34,303 nt of DNA from Deltaproteobacteria bacterium (GTDB taxonomy: Bacteria; Desulfobacterota; Desulfuromonadia; Geobacterales; Pseudopelobacteraceae), in assembly GCA_016182975.1 (NCBI GenBank), contig JACPFJ010000010.1, positions 1 to 34,303 on the forward strand, given 5' to 3'. The notes beneath the pieces are model-generated. The model worked only from the letters and a program-made list of their open reading frames with translations. It had not been told where the DNA came from and did no database searches. Shown one piece after another: positions 9,033 through 20,056 of the stretch; positions within the stretch are counted from its first letter, which is position 1, and each line of letters begins with the position of its first letter. The translations under genes and the position numbers were made by a program.

Positions 9033-10247
9033 TCAGCCGGCCAGGCCGAAGGTCTCGTGCAGCACCCGCACGGCCAGTTCGGTGTATTTCTCGTCAATGG
9101 CTACGGCAATCTTTATCTCCGAGGTGGAGATCATCTGGATGTTGATGTTGTTGGCGGCCAGGGCGGAGAACATCCGGGTGGCCACGCCGGCGTGGCTGCG
9201 CATGCCGAGGCCGACGATGGAGACCTTGCTGATGTTCTCGTCGGCGATGACCTCCTTGGCCTGGATCTCCTTGGCCACCTCGTTGGTGATCAGCAGCGCC
9301 TGCTTCAGGTCTGCCTTGGTCACGGTGAAGGTGAAGTCCGTCAGGCCGGCCTGGCTGACGTTCTGTACGATCATGTCCACCGAGATGGCGGCATCCGAAA
9401 GCGGGGTGAGGATCTTGGCGGCGATGCCCGGTTTGTCGGGTACCCCCATCACGGCGATCTTGGCTTCGTTCTTGTCGTAGGCAACCCCTGATACGAGAAT
9501 CCCTTCCATATCCTTATCCTCCCTGGTAACCATGGTACCGGTATTTTCATTGAGACTGGAGCGGACGTGCACGTCCACGTCGTATTTCTTGGCGAACTCG
9601 ACCGAGCGGATCTGCAGGACCTTGGCGCCCAGACTGGCCAGCTCCAGCATCTCGTCGTAGGAGATCTTCTCTATCTTGCGGGCCTCTTTGCAGATGTTGG
9701 GATCGGTGGTGTAGACCCCGTCCACGTCGGTGTAGATCTCGCAGACATCCGCCTTGAGCGCCGCCGCCAGGGCCACGGCCGAGGTGTCCGAACCGCCGCG
9801 ACCCAGGGTGGTGACGCTGCCGTTGGCGTCGATACCCTGGAAGCCGGCCACGATCACGATGGTGCCGCTTTTCAGGTCGGCACGGATGTTCTTGTCGTCG
9901 ATGCTCTCGATACGCGCCTTGGTGCTGGTGGAGTCGGTGATGATCGGCACCTGCCAACCCTGGTAGGACTTGGCCTTGTAGCCCAGCGACTTGAGATACA
10001 TGGCCAGAAGGCCGATGGTTACCTGCTCGCCGGTGGCCACCACCACGTCATACTCGCGACCGTCGGGGATCTCGCTCATCTCGTTGGCCAGGGCAACCAG
10101 CTTATTGGTCTCGCCCGACATGGCCGAGACAACGACAATCAGGTCGTTTCCGGCGTCATAGGTCTTGATGACCCGTTTGGCGACGTTCTTGATGCGGTCG
10201 GTGGTGCCGACCGACGTGCCGCCGTATTTCTGGACTACAAGTGCCAT
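9033..10247 (-). CDS. lysC: Aspartate kinase
   Basis: 404 residues. It phosphorylates L-aspartate in the first step to lysine, diaminopimelate, threonine and methionine. The N-terminal amino-acid-kinase domain shows KYGGTSVG (residues 7-14), [16 protein letters not shown] and [12 protein letters not shown]. Two ACT domains fill the last about 140 residues ([20 protein letters not shown] and [20 protein letters not shown]), the sites of feedback inhibition by lysine and/or threonine. The ATG has AAGGAG upstream. It is the last gene of the leftward operon, 68 bp after tsaE, and is followed by a strong terminator. Confidence 0.96.
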   Translation of the reverse strand: MALVVQKYGGTSVGTTDRIKNVAKRVIKTYDAGNDLIVVVSAMSGETNKLVALANEMSEIPDGREYDVVVATGEQVTIGLLAMYLKSLGYKAKSYQGWQVPIITDSTSTKARIESIDDKNIRADLKSGTIVIVAGFQGIDANGSVTTLGRGGSDTSAVALAAALKADVCEIYTDVDGVYTTDPNICKEARKIEKISYDEMLELASLGAKVLQIRSVEFAKKYDVDVHVRSSLNENTGTMVTREDKDMEGILVSGVAYDKNEAKIAVMGVPDKPGIAAKILTPLSDAAISVDMIVQNVSQAGLTDFTFTVTKADLKQALLITNEVAKEIQAKEVIADENISKVSIVGLGMRSHAGVATRMFSALAANNINIQMISTSEIKIAVAIDEKYTELAVRVLHETFGLAG

Positions 10248-10315
10248 ACCTCTCTCCTTCGAAGAAGATAATTGCAGGTAGAATGAAGCTCTATAACAGA
10301 TAACCGGCTGTCAGG

Positions 10316-10807
10316 TCAAAGAAATTTTTCGGATGACAGCAATTCGGCGAACCGGGCGAGCAGCGTCTCCGGGCCCGGCCCGGCGGCCTCAAAGGTAAGC
10401 CTGCGCCGGTCGTCTCCGGCATGTTCCAGGGTTACGCCCAGGTGTTCGCCGGGCAGCAGGTAATCCAACCGCTCGGACCATTCGACAACGCAGATGCCGT
10501 CCCCCAGAAAATACTCTTCGAAACCGAGTTCGGCAATCTCTCCGGCGCTGGCCAGCCGATAGAAATCGAAGTGATAGAGCGGGGTGGCCCCCTGGTACTC
10601 GTTCATGATGGCGAAGGTAGGGCTGGCCACCAGATGTGCGCTTGCGGGTGCCGCCGCCGCAACGATGCCCCGCGTGAAGCAGGTCTTGCCGCTCCCCAGT
10701 TCGCCGTGAAGCGCAACGAATGTCCCCCGCGTCAGGAGCGACCCGAAGAGCCGCCCCAACTCCTCGGTCTCGGCCGGCGAGCGGGAGAAAAGGGTCACCG
10801 CGCTCAC
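10316..10807 (-). CDS. tsaE: TsaE, ATPase of the tRNA threonylcarbamoyladenosine system
   Basis: 163 residues, usual size. The Walker A motif GELGSGKT is at residues 35-42, and the family blocks SPTFAIMNEY and LYHFDFYRL, then GICVVEWSERL, follow. TsaE binds the TsaB-TsaD complex and drives cycles of t6A modification at position 37 of ANN-decoding tRNAs. TsaB, TsaC and TsaD are not in the window. The start is GTG (10805-10807) and overlaps the stop codon of the CBS gene by four bases, so the two are translationally coupled. Confidence 0.95.
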   Translation of the reverse strand: MSAVTLFSRSPAETEELGRLFGSLLTRGTFVALHGELGSGKTCFTRGIVAAAAPASAHLVASPTFAIMNEYQGATPLYHFDFYRLASAGEIAELGFEEYFLGDGICVVEWSERLDYLLPGEHLGVTLEHAGDDRRRLTFEAAGPGPETLLARFAELLSSEKFL

Positions 10808-11256
10808 TTTTGGATCAGGCTGCGGATGATGTCGATGCGGGAGACTATCCCCACCAGCCGCCTCCCCTCGACCACAGGCAGGGCGTGCAGCTTGCGCCCG
10901 CTCATGGTGTCGGCCGCGTGGCTTACCGGCTCGGACGGGGCCACGGTCACCACGTCGGTCGAGCAGATCTCGCCCACCGTCTGGGCGGTCATCTTGCGCA
11001 GCTCGCGCTCCAGCGCGCGCTCTCCACCCAGGGGGATGACCCAGTCAAAGAGCGAGATGACCGTGGGGATGTGCAGGTTTCGCCCCTGCTCGACCAGATC
11101 GGACTCGGTCACGATCCCGGTCAGGTTGCCGTCTTCATCCACCACCGGCAGGGTGCCGAAGCGGCGCGTCTGGAAGATCTCGGCCAGTTCGCGCACGGTG
11201 GTCTCGCGTTTTACGGTAATGACGTCCTTGGTCATGATATCGGCTACGGTCTGCAT
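10804..11256 (-). CDS. Tandem CBS-domain protein
   Basis: 150 residues made of two CBS motifs: residues about 1-55 (MTKDVITVKRETTVRELAEI ... GIVTESDLV) and 92-150 (CSTDVVTVAPSEPVSHAADTM ... GIVSRIDIIRSL). A linker with ISLFDWVIPLGGERALERELRKM separates them. CBS pairs bind adenosine-containing ligands such as AMP, ATP, SAM or possibly c-di-AMP, and usually sense energy state. There is no effector domain, so it presumably regulates a partner. The position between nnr and tsaE suggests a housekeeping role, not yet defined. The start (AGGAG nine bases upstream) overlaps the preceding gene end by 13 bp. Confidence 0.88.
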   Translation of the reverse strand: MQTVADIMTKDVITVKRETTVRELAEIFQTRRFGTLPVVDEDGNLTGIVTESDLVEQGRNLHIPTVISLFDWVIPLGGERALERELRKMTAQTVGEICSTDVVTVAPSEPVSHAADTMSGRKLHALPVVEGRRLVGIVSRIDIIRSLIQK

Positions 11257-12830
11257 GTTGTGTGTCTCCTTGTGTGATTGAATCCAGCCGCTAGCTTCCT
11301 GTAAGCATACGGCAGCATCTCCTGGACATCCGTGGCGTTGATCCCGATCTCCCCCTTGTCCCCGGCCACCAGGTCGGCGGCGTAGCCGTGGATGAAGACC
11401 CCCAGCCGGCAGGCATCCCAGGGGGGATAGCCCTGTCCCAGGAGCGAGCAGATGATGCCGGTCAGCACGTCCCCCATGCCTCCTGAGGCCATGCCGGGGT
11501 TGCCGCTGCCGTTGATGGCGGTGAGACCGGAAGGCTCGGCGATGATGGTGCGGGCCCCCTTGAGAACCAGGTAAACGCCGTGGTTGCGGGCGAAATCCCG
11601 CGCCAGCGGGATGCGCTCCGCCTCCACCTCCGGGACGGATACGCCCAGCAGGCGGGCCATCTCGCCGGGATGTGGGGTGAGGACCATGGCAACGGACCTT
11701 TTGCGCCGCAGGAGGCCGACATCCCCCGCCAGGGCGTTCAGCCCGTCGGCGTCGACCACCAGGGGAAGTTCCACCGTTTCAAGCAGGGTCCGCACCAGGG
11801 CGGCGGTCCCCGCAGCAAGGCCGAGCCCGGGGCCTATGGCCAGGGCGTCCTTGCCCGGGAGCAGGCGTTCGACGGCAGCGAAGGCGTTTTCGGCCAGCCG
11901 GCCGTTGCCGGAATCGGGGAGCGCAGCGGTCATCGCCTCGGTGGTCTTGACCTCCAGGATCGGGTTGAGGCCTCTGGGTACCGCCAGGGTCACCAGGCCT
12001 GAGCCGGCGCGCACGGCGCTGTTGGCGGCGAGCGCCGCGGCACCGCTCTTGCCGCTGGAGCCGGCTATGATCAGGCAGTGGCCGAAATGCCCCTTGTGGG
12101 CCTGGCGGTCGCGGCGCCGCAACAGGGGGCGTATCTCGTCCGCGTCGAGGAAATCGTGGCATGCGGCCCTTTCCATCAACTGCGGGGGGATGCCGATGTC
12201 GGCGATCACCAGCCTGCCGGTCTGTTCGGCGCCGGGGTAGAGGATATGCCCCGGCTTGGCAAAGGCGAAGGTCACGGTGACGGAGGCCCGCACCGCTTCC
12301 CCCATCACCCTGCCTGTGTCGCCGTGGATGCCGGAGGGGATGTCAACCGCCAGGACCGGACGTCCCGCGGCGTTGACCAGAAGGGCCGCCTCGCGGTAGA
12401 CACCGGCGATGTCACTGTTCAGGCCGGTTCCCAGCATGGCGTCCACGATCACGTCGGCCCGCGCCAAGTCATCACTCAGGACCGCTGCGATTTGCCCCGC
12501 CTGCGGGCAGAAAACGACCAGATCCGGGGGGAGTCTCCCCAGGTTGACGGCGGCGTCGCCGCCGATCTGCACTGCTTCTGCCAGGACGCAGACCTTGACC
12601 GCCCACCCCTGTTGACTGAGCAGGCGGGCAATGACGTAGCCGTCTCCGCCGTTGTTACCCTTGCCGGCGATAATCACCGCCCGCTTCCCCCTTGCAGGGC
12701 CGGATTCGGCGACGATCTCCTCCACGCAGGCGCGTCCGGCGTTTTCCATCAGGGTAAGTCCGGGGACACCGAACTCCGCGATGGCCCGCTGGTCGAGCTC
12801 CTGCATGGTCTGCACGGCTACGATCCTCAT
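11244..12830 (-). CDS. nnr: Bifunctional NAD(P)H-hydrate epimerase / ADP-dependent NAD(P)H-hydrate dehydratase
   Basis: 528 residues, full length. The N-terminal YjeF_N domain (about 1-215) epimerises R-NAD(P)HX and has ENAGRA and [16 protein letters not shown]. The C-terminal domain (about 230-510) is the ADP-dependent dehydratase that restores NAD(P)H. It has [43 protein letters not shown] and the nucleotide/catalytic motif [15 protein letters not shown]. The fusion repairs heat- or enzyme-damaged NAD(P)H. The ATG has GGAGG four bases upstream and overlaps the acpS stop by four bases. The last residues (about 515-528, [10 protein letters not shown]) extend beyond the family and overlap the CBS gene. 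Confidence 0.95.
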   Translation of the reverse strand: MRIVAVQTMQELDQRAIAEFGVPGLTLMENAGRACVEEIVAESGPARGKRAVIIAGKGNNGGDGYVIARLLSQQGWAVKVCVLAEAVQIGGDAAVNLGRLPPDLVVFCPQAGQIAAVLSDDLARADVIVDAMLGTGLNSDIAGVYREAALLVNAAGRPVLAVDIPSGIHGDTGRVMGEAVRASVTVTFAFAKPGHILYPGAEQTGRLVIADIGIPPQLMERAACHDFLDADEIRPLLRRRDRQAHKGHFGHCLIIAGSSGKSGAAALAANSAVRAGSGLVTLAVPRGLNPILEVKTTEAMTAALPDSGNGRLAENAFAAVERLLPGKDALAIGPGLGLAAGTAALVRTLLETVELPLVVDADGLNALAGDVGLLRRKRSVAMVLTPHPGEMARLLGVSVPEVEAERIPLARDFARNHGVYLVLKGARTIIAEPSGLTAINGSGNPGMASGGMGDVLTGIICSLLGQGYPPWDACRLGVFIHGYAADLVAGDKGEIGINATDVQEMLPYAYRKLAAGFNHTRRHTTCRP

Positions 12831-13207
12831 GGCGCCTCCAGCACCACCATGGCAACGGCATTGCCGCTGTCGTGCGACAGGGAGAGGTGGGCCGCACTCA
12901 GCCCTTTCTCCCCGAAAATCTCCCGCGCCCTCCCGGACAATACCAGGGACGGCTTGCCCAACCCGTCGCTGACGACTTCCAGATCGTGCCAGGAGATGCC
13001 GTCCCGCAACCCGGTACCCAATGCCTTCAGGAATGCCTCCTTGGCGGCAAAGCGCGCGGCGTAGCAGGCTGCCGCACCCTTCCTGGCCCCACAGACCTCA
13101 CGCTCCCCGGCGGTGAACAGCCGCTGGAGAAGCGCCGCGTTGTTCTCGTCCACGAAGCGCTGGAAACGCTCGATGGCGACGATATCGGTGCCGATGCCGG
13201 ATATCAT
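12827..13207 (-). CDS. acpS: Holo-[acyl-carrier-protein] synthase
   Basis: 126 residues. It transfers 4'-phosphopantetheine from CoA to acyl carrier protein. The two magnesium-binding motifs are present: [12 protein letters not shown] (Asp8) and [14 protein letters not shown] (Glu57). The end has [17 protein letters not shown], a normal C-terminal strand. Start and stop overlap the neighbouring pdxJ and nnr genes by four bases each. Besides serving fatty-acid synthesis, no link with the type III PKS is implied, since that class uses no carrier protein. Confidence 0.95.
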   Translation of the reverse strand: MISGIGTDIVAIERFQRFVDENNAALLQRLFTAGEREVCGARKGAAACYAARFAAKEAFLKALGTGLRDGISWHDLEVVSDGLGKPSLVLSGRAREIFGEKGLSAAHLSLSHDSGNAVAMVVLEAP

Positions 13208-13923
13208 GCGTACTTGATCAGCTCCACCATGTCGCGCACGGCCCGGTCGAGCCCGACCAGCACGGCGCGGGAGATGATGGAGTGGCCGATGTTGTACTCC
13301 TCGATGCCCCCCAGGGCGGCAACAGGCTTGATGTTGACGTAGTTCAGCCCGTGGCCGGCGTTGATACCCAGCCCGACCTTTCTGGCCAGCTTGATGGCGG
13401 TGTCGATCTTTTCCAGTTCATGGCTCATGTTAGAGGCGCCGAACGCCTCGGCGTAGGCCCCGGTGTGGATCTCGATGTAGTCGGCGCCGCTCTTGCTGGC
13501 GGCCTTGACCTGTTCCTGGTCCGGATCGACGAACAGGCTGACGCAGATCCCGCCGTCGCGCAGACGCTTGACGGCGTCGCTTATCGCCTTGAGGTTGAGG
13601 ATCACGTCCAGGCCCCCCTCGGTGGTCAGCTCCTGGCGTTTCTCCGGCACCAGCGTGACCTGCTCCGGCCTGACTCCCAGCGCGATGCGCACCATCTCCT
13701 GGGTGGCGGCCATCTCCAGGTTGAGCTTGGTCTTGACCGTGCGGCGCAGGAGCTCCAGATCGCGGTCCTGGATGTGGCGGCGGTCCTCCCGCAGGTGGAT
13801 GGTGATCCCCTCGGCCCCGGCCAGTTCGCCGATGGCGGCCGCCGCCACCGGATCGGGCTCCATGCCGCCGCGCGCCTGGCGCACGGTGGCCACGTGATCC
13901 ACGTTCAATCCCAGTTTTGCCAC
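13204..13923 (-). CDS. pdxJ: Pyridoxine 5'-phosphate synthase
   Basis: 239 residues, the typical length. It condenses 1-deoxyxylulose 5-phosphate with 3-amino-2-oxopropyl phosphate to pyridoxine 5'-phosphate. The signature [17 protein letters not shown] is at the start, and [15 protein letters not shown] and [13 protein letters not shown] follow as expected. The start is GTG (13921-13923) with GGAGG six bases upstream; there is no better ATG. The stop overlaps the acpS start by four bases. A long inverted repeat lies in the gap to glmM. Confidence 0.96.
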   Translation of the reverse strand: MAKLGLNVDHVATVRQARGGMEPDPVAAAAIGELAGAEGITIHLREDRRHIQDRDLELLRRTVKTKLNLEMAATQEMVRIALGVRPEQVTLVPEKRQELTTEGGLDVILNLKAISDAVKRLRDGGICVSLFVDPDQEQVKAASKSGADYIEIHTGAYAEAFGASNMSHELEKIDTAIKLARKVGLGINAGHGLNYVNIKPVAALGGIEEYNIGHSIISRAVLVGLDRAVRDMVELIKYA

Positions 13924-13940
13924 TTCAAACCTCCAAAAAC

Positions 13941-14020
13941 ATGCAGATTACAGAATACAGGAGTCAGGAGTCAGGAGATAAAACTTCTGAATTCTGGATT
14001 CTGTCTCCTGAATTCTTGCA
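13941..14020. repeat. Imperfect inverted repeat with GTCAGGA tandem units
   Basis: The gap between glmM and pdxJ holds a left part with ACAGAATACAGGAG plus repeated GTCAGGA units (13950-13977). A right part contains ATTCTGGATTCTGTCTCCTG (about 13991-14010), roughly its reverse complement. ATGCA and TGCAT mark the outer ends (13941, 14016). It resembles intergenic repeat families scattered in genomes of this group and would fold into a hairpin in the operon transcript. Confidence 0.6.
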
Positions 14021-14028
14021 TTTCAATG

Positions 14029-15384
14029 CTATTTCTCCCCGATGTGCCTCTTGACCATGTCAACGATCTCGTTGGCCCAGGTGGTGATCTCGCAGGTGTC
14101 CTTCCCCTCCAGCATGACGCGCAGCAGCGGCTCGGTGCCGGAATAACGGATCAGCACCCGCCCTTCGTCGCCCAGTTTCGCCTCCACGTCGTTGATCCTG
14201 GCCGCAACCTCGGGGATGGTCATGATGTCCCTCTTCTCACTGACCCGCGTGTTGACCAGCACCTGCGGCAGGGGGATCATCACCCCGGCCAGTTCGGAGA
14301 GCGGCTTTCCCTCCCGGCGCATCACCGCCAGCAGTTGCAGGGCGGAGAGGATGCCGTCACCGGTGGTGTTGTAGTCGAGAAAGATCATGTGCCCGGACTG
14401 CTCGCCCCCCAGGTTGTAGCCCCGCCGGCGCATCTCCTCCACCACGTAGCGGTCCCCCACGGCGGTCTTGACGATCCTGCCGCCAGCCTTCCTGATGGCG
14501 ATGTCGAGTCCCATGTTGCTCATCACCGTAGCCACCAGGGTCTTCTTTTTCAGGAGCTTGCGTCGCAGCATGTCGGTGGCGCAGATGGCCATGATGTGAT
14601 CACCGTCCACCTCGTTGCCGAACTCGTCGCAGACGATCACCCGGTCGGCGTCGCCGTCCAGGGCGATGCCGATGTCGGCGCGGTGGCTCTTCACCGCCTC
14701 GCTGATCACCTCGGGGTGCAGCGAGCCGCAACCGGCGTTTATGTTGGTGCCGTTGGGCTTCACCCCCATGGGGATCACCTCGGCCCCCAGCTCCTCCAAT
14801 ACCGCCGGAGCAACCTTGTAGGCCGCGCCGTTGGCGCAGTCCAGCACGATCTTCAGACCGCAGAGGTCCATCTCCTGCGGAAAGGTGTTCTTGAGGAAGA
14901 CGATGTAGCGGCCGGCGGCGTCGTCGATGCGAAAGGCCTTGCCCACCTCGGTGGCCGTGGGGCGCAGCGAGTCGATCCTGTTGGTCTCGATCAATTGCTC
15001 GATCTTCAGTTCGATCTCGTCCGGAAGCTTGAAGCCGTCGGCGGAGAAGAACTTGATGCCGTTGTCCTGGAAGGCGTTGTGGGAGGCGGAGATGACTACG
15101 CCGGCATCGGCCCGCATGGAGGAGGTGATGTTGGCGATACCCGGTGTGGGAAGCGGTCCCACCAGCAGCACGTCCACCCCCATGGAGCAGATGCCGGCAA
15201 CCAGGGCGTTCTCCAGCATGTATCCCGAGAGGCGGGTGTCCTTGCCGATCACTATGCGGTGACGTTTGCCGCCGTTCTTGAAGGTGTAGGCCGCGGCACG
15301 CCCCAACTGCATGGCCATCTCGATGGTCATGGGGTAGACGTTGGCAACGCCGCGCACCCCGTCGGTTCCGAACAGTTTTTTCAC
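14029..15384 (-). CDS. glmM: Phosphoglucosamine mutase
   Basis: 451 residues, full length. It interconverts glucosamine 6-phosphate and glucosamine 1-phosphate for peptidoglycan and lipopolysaccharide precursors. The phosphoserine loop [15 protein letters not shown] (Ser101), the metal loop ALDGDADRV, the sugar loop GGEQSGHM and the phosphate loop [15 protein letters not shown] are all seen. The start is GTG (15382-15384) with AAGGAG about ten bases upstream, and it overlaps the ybbR stop by four bases. It lies after cdaA and ybbR, the same order as cdaA-cdaR-glmM of Firmicutes. Confidence 0.97.
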   Translation of the reverse strand: MKKLFGTDGVRGVANVYPMTIEMAMQLGRAAAYTFKNGGKRHRIVIGKDTRLSGYMLENALVAGICSMGVDVLLVGPLPTPGIANITSSMRADAGVVISASHNAFQDNGIKFFSADGFKLPDEIELKIEQLIETNRIDSLRPTATEVGKAFRIDDAAGRYIVFLKNTFPQEMDLCGLKIVLDCANGAAYKVAPAVLEELGAEVIPMGVKPNGTNINAGCGSLHPEVISEAVKSHRADIGIALDGDADRVIVCDEFGNEVDGDHIMAICATDMLRRKLLKKKTLVATVMSNMGLDIAIRKAGGRIVKTAVGDRYVVEEMRRRGYNLGGEQSGHMIFLDYNTTGDGILSALQLLAVMRREGKPLSELAGVMIPLPQVLVNTRVSEKRDIMTIPEVAARINDVEAKLGDEGRVLIRYSGTEPLLRVMLEGKDTCEITTWANEIVDMVKRHIGEK

Positions 15385-15812
15385 TGCTTATTGTCTCCTT
15401 CCGATGGGTGGGTCTGATCCCTGGTCAGGTCGATCTCCAGCACCGCCGGGGTGATGCGGGTGATATTGATACCCTCCGGCAGTTTCAGATAGGTTTCCAG
15501 ATGGGAGAAGATTGTCCTCCCGGCTGCAGCGCCGCGCAGATTGAGGATCAGGGCGGTATTGGAGCGGCGGGCGCCTTCGATCAGGATGGACGGGCCCGAC
15601 AGGGTGACTCGTACCTCCCGTGGCGGCTCTCCGGCGAGCAGGTATCCCTGCGGCATGTTGCGCAATTCGACCGGCAGGGCGAGGTCGAAGCGCGTCTCCC
15701 GCGAGATGGCCGTGAAGCTCCAGATGCAGAGCGCCACCGCCAGGCTGAGGAGTTTGAGCGGGAGGTTGCGCGTGCAGAGCCGTTTGACGGTGTCGAGAGA
15801 AGCATTTGCCAT
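15381..15812 (-). CDS. YbbR-domain protein, short CdaR-like regulator
   Basis: 143 residues from the ATG at 15810-15812; a GTG six bases further upstream would overlap the cdaA stop. A membrane segment [20 protein letters not shown] (about 17-37) is followed by one and a half YbbR-like repeats ([14 protein letters not shown] ... [40 protein letters not shown]). In Firmicutes the multi-repeat protein CdaR binds and regulates CdaA. The lengths differ, because here the extracytoplasmic part is only about 100 residues. Partnership with CdaA is inferred from position. Confidence 0.85.
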   Translation of the reverse strand: MANASLDTVKRLCTRNLPLKLLSLAVALCIWSFTAISRETRFDLALPVELRNMPQGYLLAGEPPREVRVTLSGPSILIEGARRSNTALILNLRGAAAGRTIFSHLETYLKLPEGINITRITPAVLEIDLTRDQTHPSEGDNKQ

Positions 15813-15814
15813 GG

Positions 15815-16600
15815 TCACGGTTCCCCCGGAAGAAAACCCTTGTGCAGGCGTCTGCCGTCGAAGGCCTTTCTAAGCATGCGGCGGATCTCGTTAGGCTCCA
15901 CATCGTAGTTGATCTTGCCGTCGTGCACCAGCGAGATCTTGCCGGTCTCCTCGGACACGACCATCACCAGCGCATCGGCCTGCTCCGAAAGTCCCAGGGC
16001 GGCGCGGTGGCGCGTGCCGAAGCTCTTGGCGATATCGGGGTTCCTGGAGAGCGGCAGCAGGCAGCCGGCCTTGGTCAGCTTCCCGTTGTGGATGATCACC
16101 GCCCCGTCGTGAATAGGGGAGTAGGGGAGAAAGATCGAGTTGAGCAGCTCGCTGGTGACCTTGGCGTCGATCTCCGTGCCGACCTCCACCAGGTGATCGA
16201 TGGGCAATAGGCGCACGATCACGATCAGCGCCCCGATACGCTTCTCGGCCATCTCGGCCACTGCCCTGGTCAACTCCTCAACGGTCTCGGCCGACTCGTC
16301 ACGGAGATGAGGTTCGCCCTGCCGGCGCCCCATGGCCAGAAAGGCGCGGCGGATATCCCCCTGGAAGATGATGGCCAGGATGATCAGGGATGATGAAAAG
16401 ATGTTGCGCAGGAGCCAGGATGTTGAGGAGAAGCCCGAGAACAGCGAAAAGTAGAATCCGATGAAAAAGACCAGCAGAAACAGCAGCAGCCTGACGGCGA
16501 TCTCCCTTCTCAGGAAGAGGGCAAAGTGGTAGGTGAGGACAGCCACGATGAGGATGTCGAAGAGGTCGGGCAGGGTGAAGCTGTCCAGGACTTCGGGCAT
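15815..16600 (-). CDS. cdaA: Membrane diadenylate cyclase CdaA
   Basis: 261 residues. Three membrane helices occupy about 10-90 and a DisA_N domain follows at about 105-250. The catalytic motifs DGA (165-167, in SPIHDGAVII) and RHR (197-199, in FGTRHRAALG) are intact. It makes cyclic di-AMP from two ATP. In other bacteria c-di-AMP controls potassium and osmolyte balance and cell-wall synthesis; that fits the neighbouring glmM. The ATG at 16598-16600 has AGGAACC upstream. The 225-bp gap to folP upstream holds a long inverted repeat. Confidence 0.95.
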   Translation of the reverse strand: MPEVLDSFTLPDLFDILIVAVLTYHFALFLRREIAVRLLLFLLVFFIGFYFSLFSGFSSTSWLLRNIFSSSLIILAIIFQGDIRRAFLAMGRRQGEPHLRDESAETVEELTRAVAEMAEKRIGALIVIVRLLPIDHLVEVGTEIDAKVTSELLNSIFLPYSPIHDGAVIIHNGKLTKAGCLLPLSRNPDIAKSFGTRHRAALGLSEQADALVMVVSEETGKISLVHDGKINYDVEPNEIRRMLRKAFDGRRLHKGFLPGEP

Positions 16601-16621
16601 GTGGTTCCTCGTAACGGGGAA

Positions 16622-16830
16622 ATTATGAAGTATGAATTATCCTGAAAAAAGCGGTTCATTAACGCAAAGACGCAAAGTTCGCAAAGAAACCAACTGGTTA
16701 AAAAAATCTGGCTGTCACCATGCAGGTGAAAATGATTTCTGAACTATCTTATTATTTTTCTTGGCGTTCTTTGCGTCTTTGCGTTTCAACTGCCTTTTTT
16801 GATTATGGATTTCTTTCTTCATAATTCATC
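16622..16830. repeat. Long inverted repeat of the AACGCAAAGACGCAAAG family
   Basis: The arms 16661-16689 and 16757-16785 match at 26 of 29 positions as reverse complements and enclose a 67-bp loop region. Outside them AATTATGAAGTATGAATTAT (16621-16640) and its partial reverse complement near 16811-16830 extend the symmetry; the folP stop codon lies in the right outer arm. GCAAAGACGCAAAG-type elements occur in many bacterial intergenic regions. It sits between folP and cdaA in one predicted transcript. Confidence 0.7.
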
Positions 16831-18052
16831 CTTGCTGTTGTCCACTGATGATCGCGTGCGCCATGTCGGCCACGTCGCGCATCTCGCGGACATCGTGCAC
16901 CCGCAGGACGGAGGCGCCGTTGGCGATGGCCAGGGCCACCGTGGCGGCGGTCCCGTGCAGGCGTTCGCCGGTTTCCCTTCCCAGGGTCTTGCCGATGAAA
17001 CTCTTGCGGGAGGTCCCGACCAAAAGCGGCAGTCCGAGCCCTCCGAACTCCCGCAGGCGCCGCAGGATCTCCAGATTGCCGGACGCGTCCTTGCCGAAGC
17101 CGACGCCCGGGTCTATGGCAATCCGCGCCCGCCCGACCCCGGCCGCGAGGGCTATCCCGACCGATCTGTTCAAACCTTGAACGATCTCGGCCAGGAGGTC
17201 GTCGTAGCCGGTATCCCGCTGCATGACCTCGGGTATGCCGCGCGTGTGCATCAGGACGACTCCGGCGCCGGTCTGCGCCGCCACTGCGGCCATGTCAGGA
17301 TCGAAGGTGAAGCCGCTGATGTCGTTGATGATCTCCGCCCCGGCGTCAAGCGCCTCGCGGGCCACGGCGCCTTTCCAGGTGTCTACGGATATGGCGCAGG
17401 GGATTCTCCCCGCCAGCCGCCCGATGACCGGTACCAGCCGGCGCAGCTCTTCAGCGGCTTCTACCGGCGCTGACCCCGGCCGGCTGCTTTCGCCGCCGAT
17501 ATCGATGATGTCGGCGCCCTGTTCCGCCATCTCAAAGGCCCGTTCCGCGGCCCGTTCAGGGTCGAGAAAGCGGTTGCCGTCGGAGAAGGAATCGGGCGTC
17601 ACGTTGAGGATACCCATGATCAGGGGGCGGAACAGGGGGAGCTCCCGTACGGATGTTTGCCAGGATTTAGTCTCCGCCGAGGCGTTCGCCAGCAGCGATT
17701 TCAGCTCCGCTGCCAGGGCGGACAGCCCGAAGGGCTGTCTGGCAAGCTTGGCGCAGAGCCTGTGCAACTGCTTGTCTGTGCCGATCAGGATAACGTCTGT
17801 GTTGTCGATGCTGCAGGCCACCGTGCCGCGGGCCACGGCAGCGTCCCCACCCAGGGCGAGCATCTCCTGCTTGAGGATGTTGGCCTGGCTGCAGAGCAGG
17901 GCGCTGAGATGCACGCAACGGGTGAGCATCTTGGGCGCCATCATGCCGATACCGGCCGGGTCGACCTTGATCCGCCGCAGTTCCCGCTCGGCATCGCCGG
18001 GGGTGGCAATGGCCAGCAGCCTGGCCGTGAAACCGCCGGGGAGGTGGTTCAC
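16826..18052 (-). CDS. folP: Dihydropteroate synthase with N-terminal extension
   Basis: 408 residues. The catalytic TIM barrel begins near residue 140 with LIMGILNVTPDSFSDGNRFL and includes GADIIDIGGESSRPGS, ISVDTWKGAVAREAL, INDISGF, IAIDPGVGFGKD and LVGTSRKSFIG, all DHPS signatures. It joins p-aminobenzoate to dihydropterin pyrophosphate in folate synthesis. The first about 140 residues (GGFTARLLAIATPGDAEREL ... VILIGTDKQLHRLCAKLARQ) are not part of the usual 280-residue enzyme. They look like a separate folded domain of unknown role, also known to me from other DHPS of this size. The start is a GTG two bases after the ftsH stop codon. Confidence 0.93.
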   Translation of the reverse strand: MNHLPGGFTARLLAIATPGDAERELRRIKVDPAGIGMMAPKMLTRCVHLSALLCSQANILKQEMLALGGDAAVARGTVACSIDNTDVILIGTDKQLHRLCAKLARQPFGLSALAAELKSLLANASAETKSWQTSVRELPLFRPLIMGILNVTPDSFSDGNRFLDPERAAERAFEMAEQGADIIDIGGESSRPGSAPVEAAEELRRLVPVIGRLAGRIPCAISVDTWKGAVAREALDAGAEIINDISGFTFDPDMAAVAAQTGAGVVLMHTRGIPEVMQRDTGYDDLLAEIVQGLNRSVGIALAAGVGRARIAIDPGVGFGKDASGNLEILRRLREFGGLGLPLLVGTSRKSFIGKTLGRETGERLHGTAATVALAIANGASVLRVHDVREMRDVADMAHAIISGQQQG

Positions 18053-18053
18053 C

Positions 18054-19907
<1,854 letters not shown>

Positions 19908-19955
19908 GGTTACCCCCGTAACGGAATGTGCGCTAGAAGCTTTGTAAATTTAAAC

Positions 19956-19984
19956 AAAATACCACACTGTCGGGATGTTTACAA
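19956..19984 (-). promoter_or_regulatory. Possible sigma-70 promoter for ftsH
   Basis: On the minus strand TTGTAA (19979-19984) and TATTTT (19956-19961) are separated by 17 bp. Each box matches consensus at four of six positions. It lies about 50 bp before the ftsH start codon. The region is clearly more AT-rich than the neighbouring genes, as expected for a promoter. No heat-shock consensus was seen. Confidence 0.35.
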
Positions 19985-20056
19985 GATCATTTGCTTTGCG
20001 GTTGGGGCGGGGCAGAGGGGGGAATGCCGTCGCGGGGTATGAAAAGGCCTCTGTTT

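Noticed and set aside
13941-14020. Intrinsic terminator between glmM and pdxJ
   Set aside because: The repeat can form a hairpin, but neither side has a T-run in the transcription direction, and the downstream genes are tightly linked.
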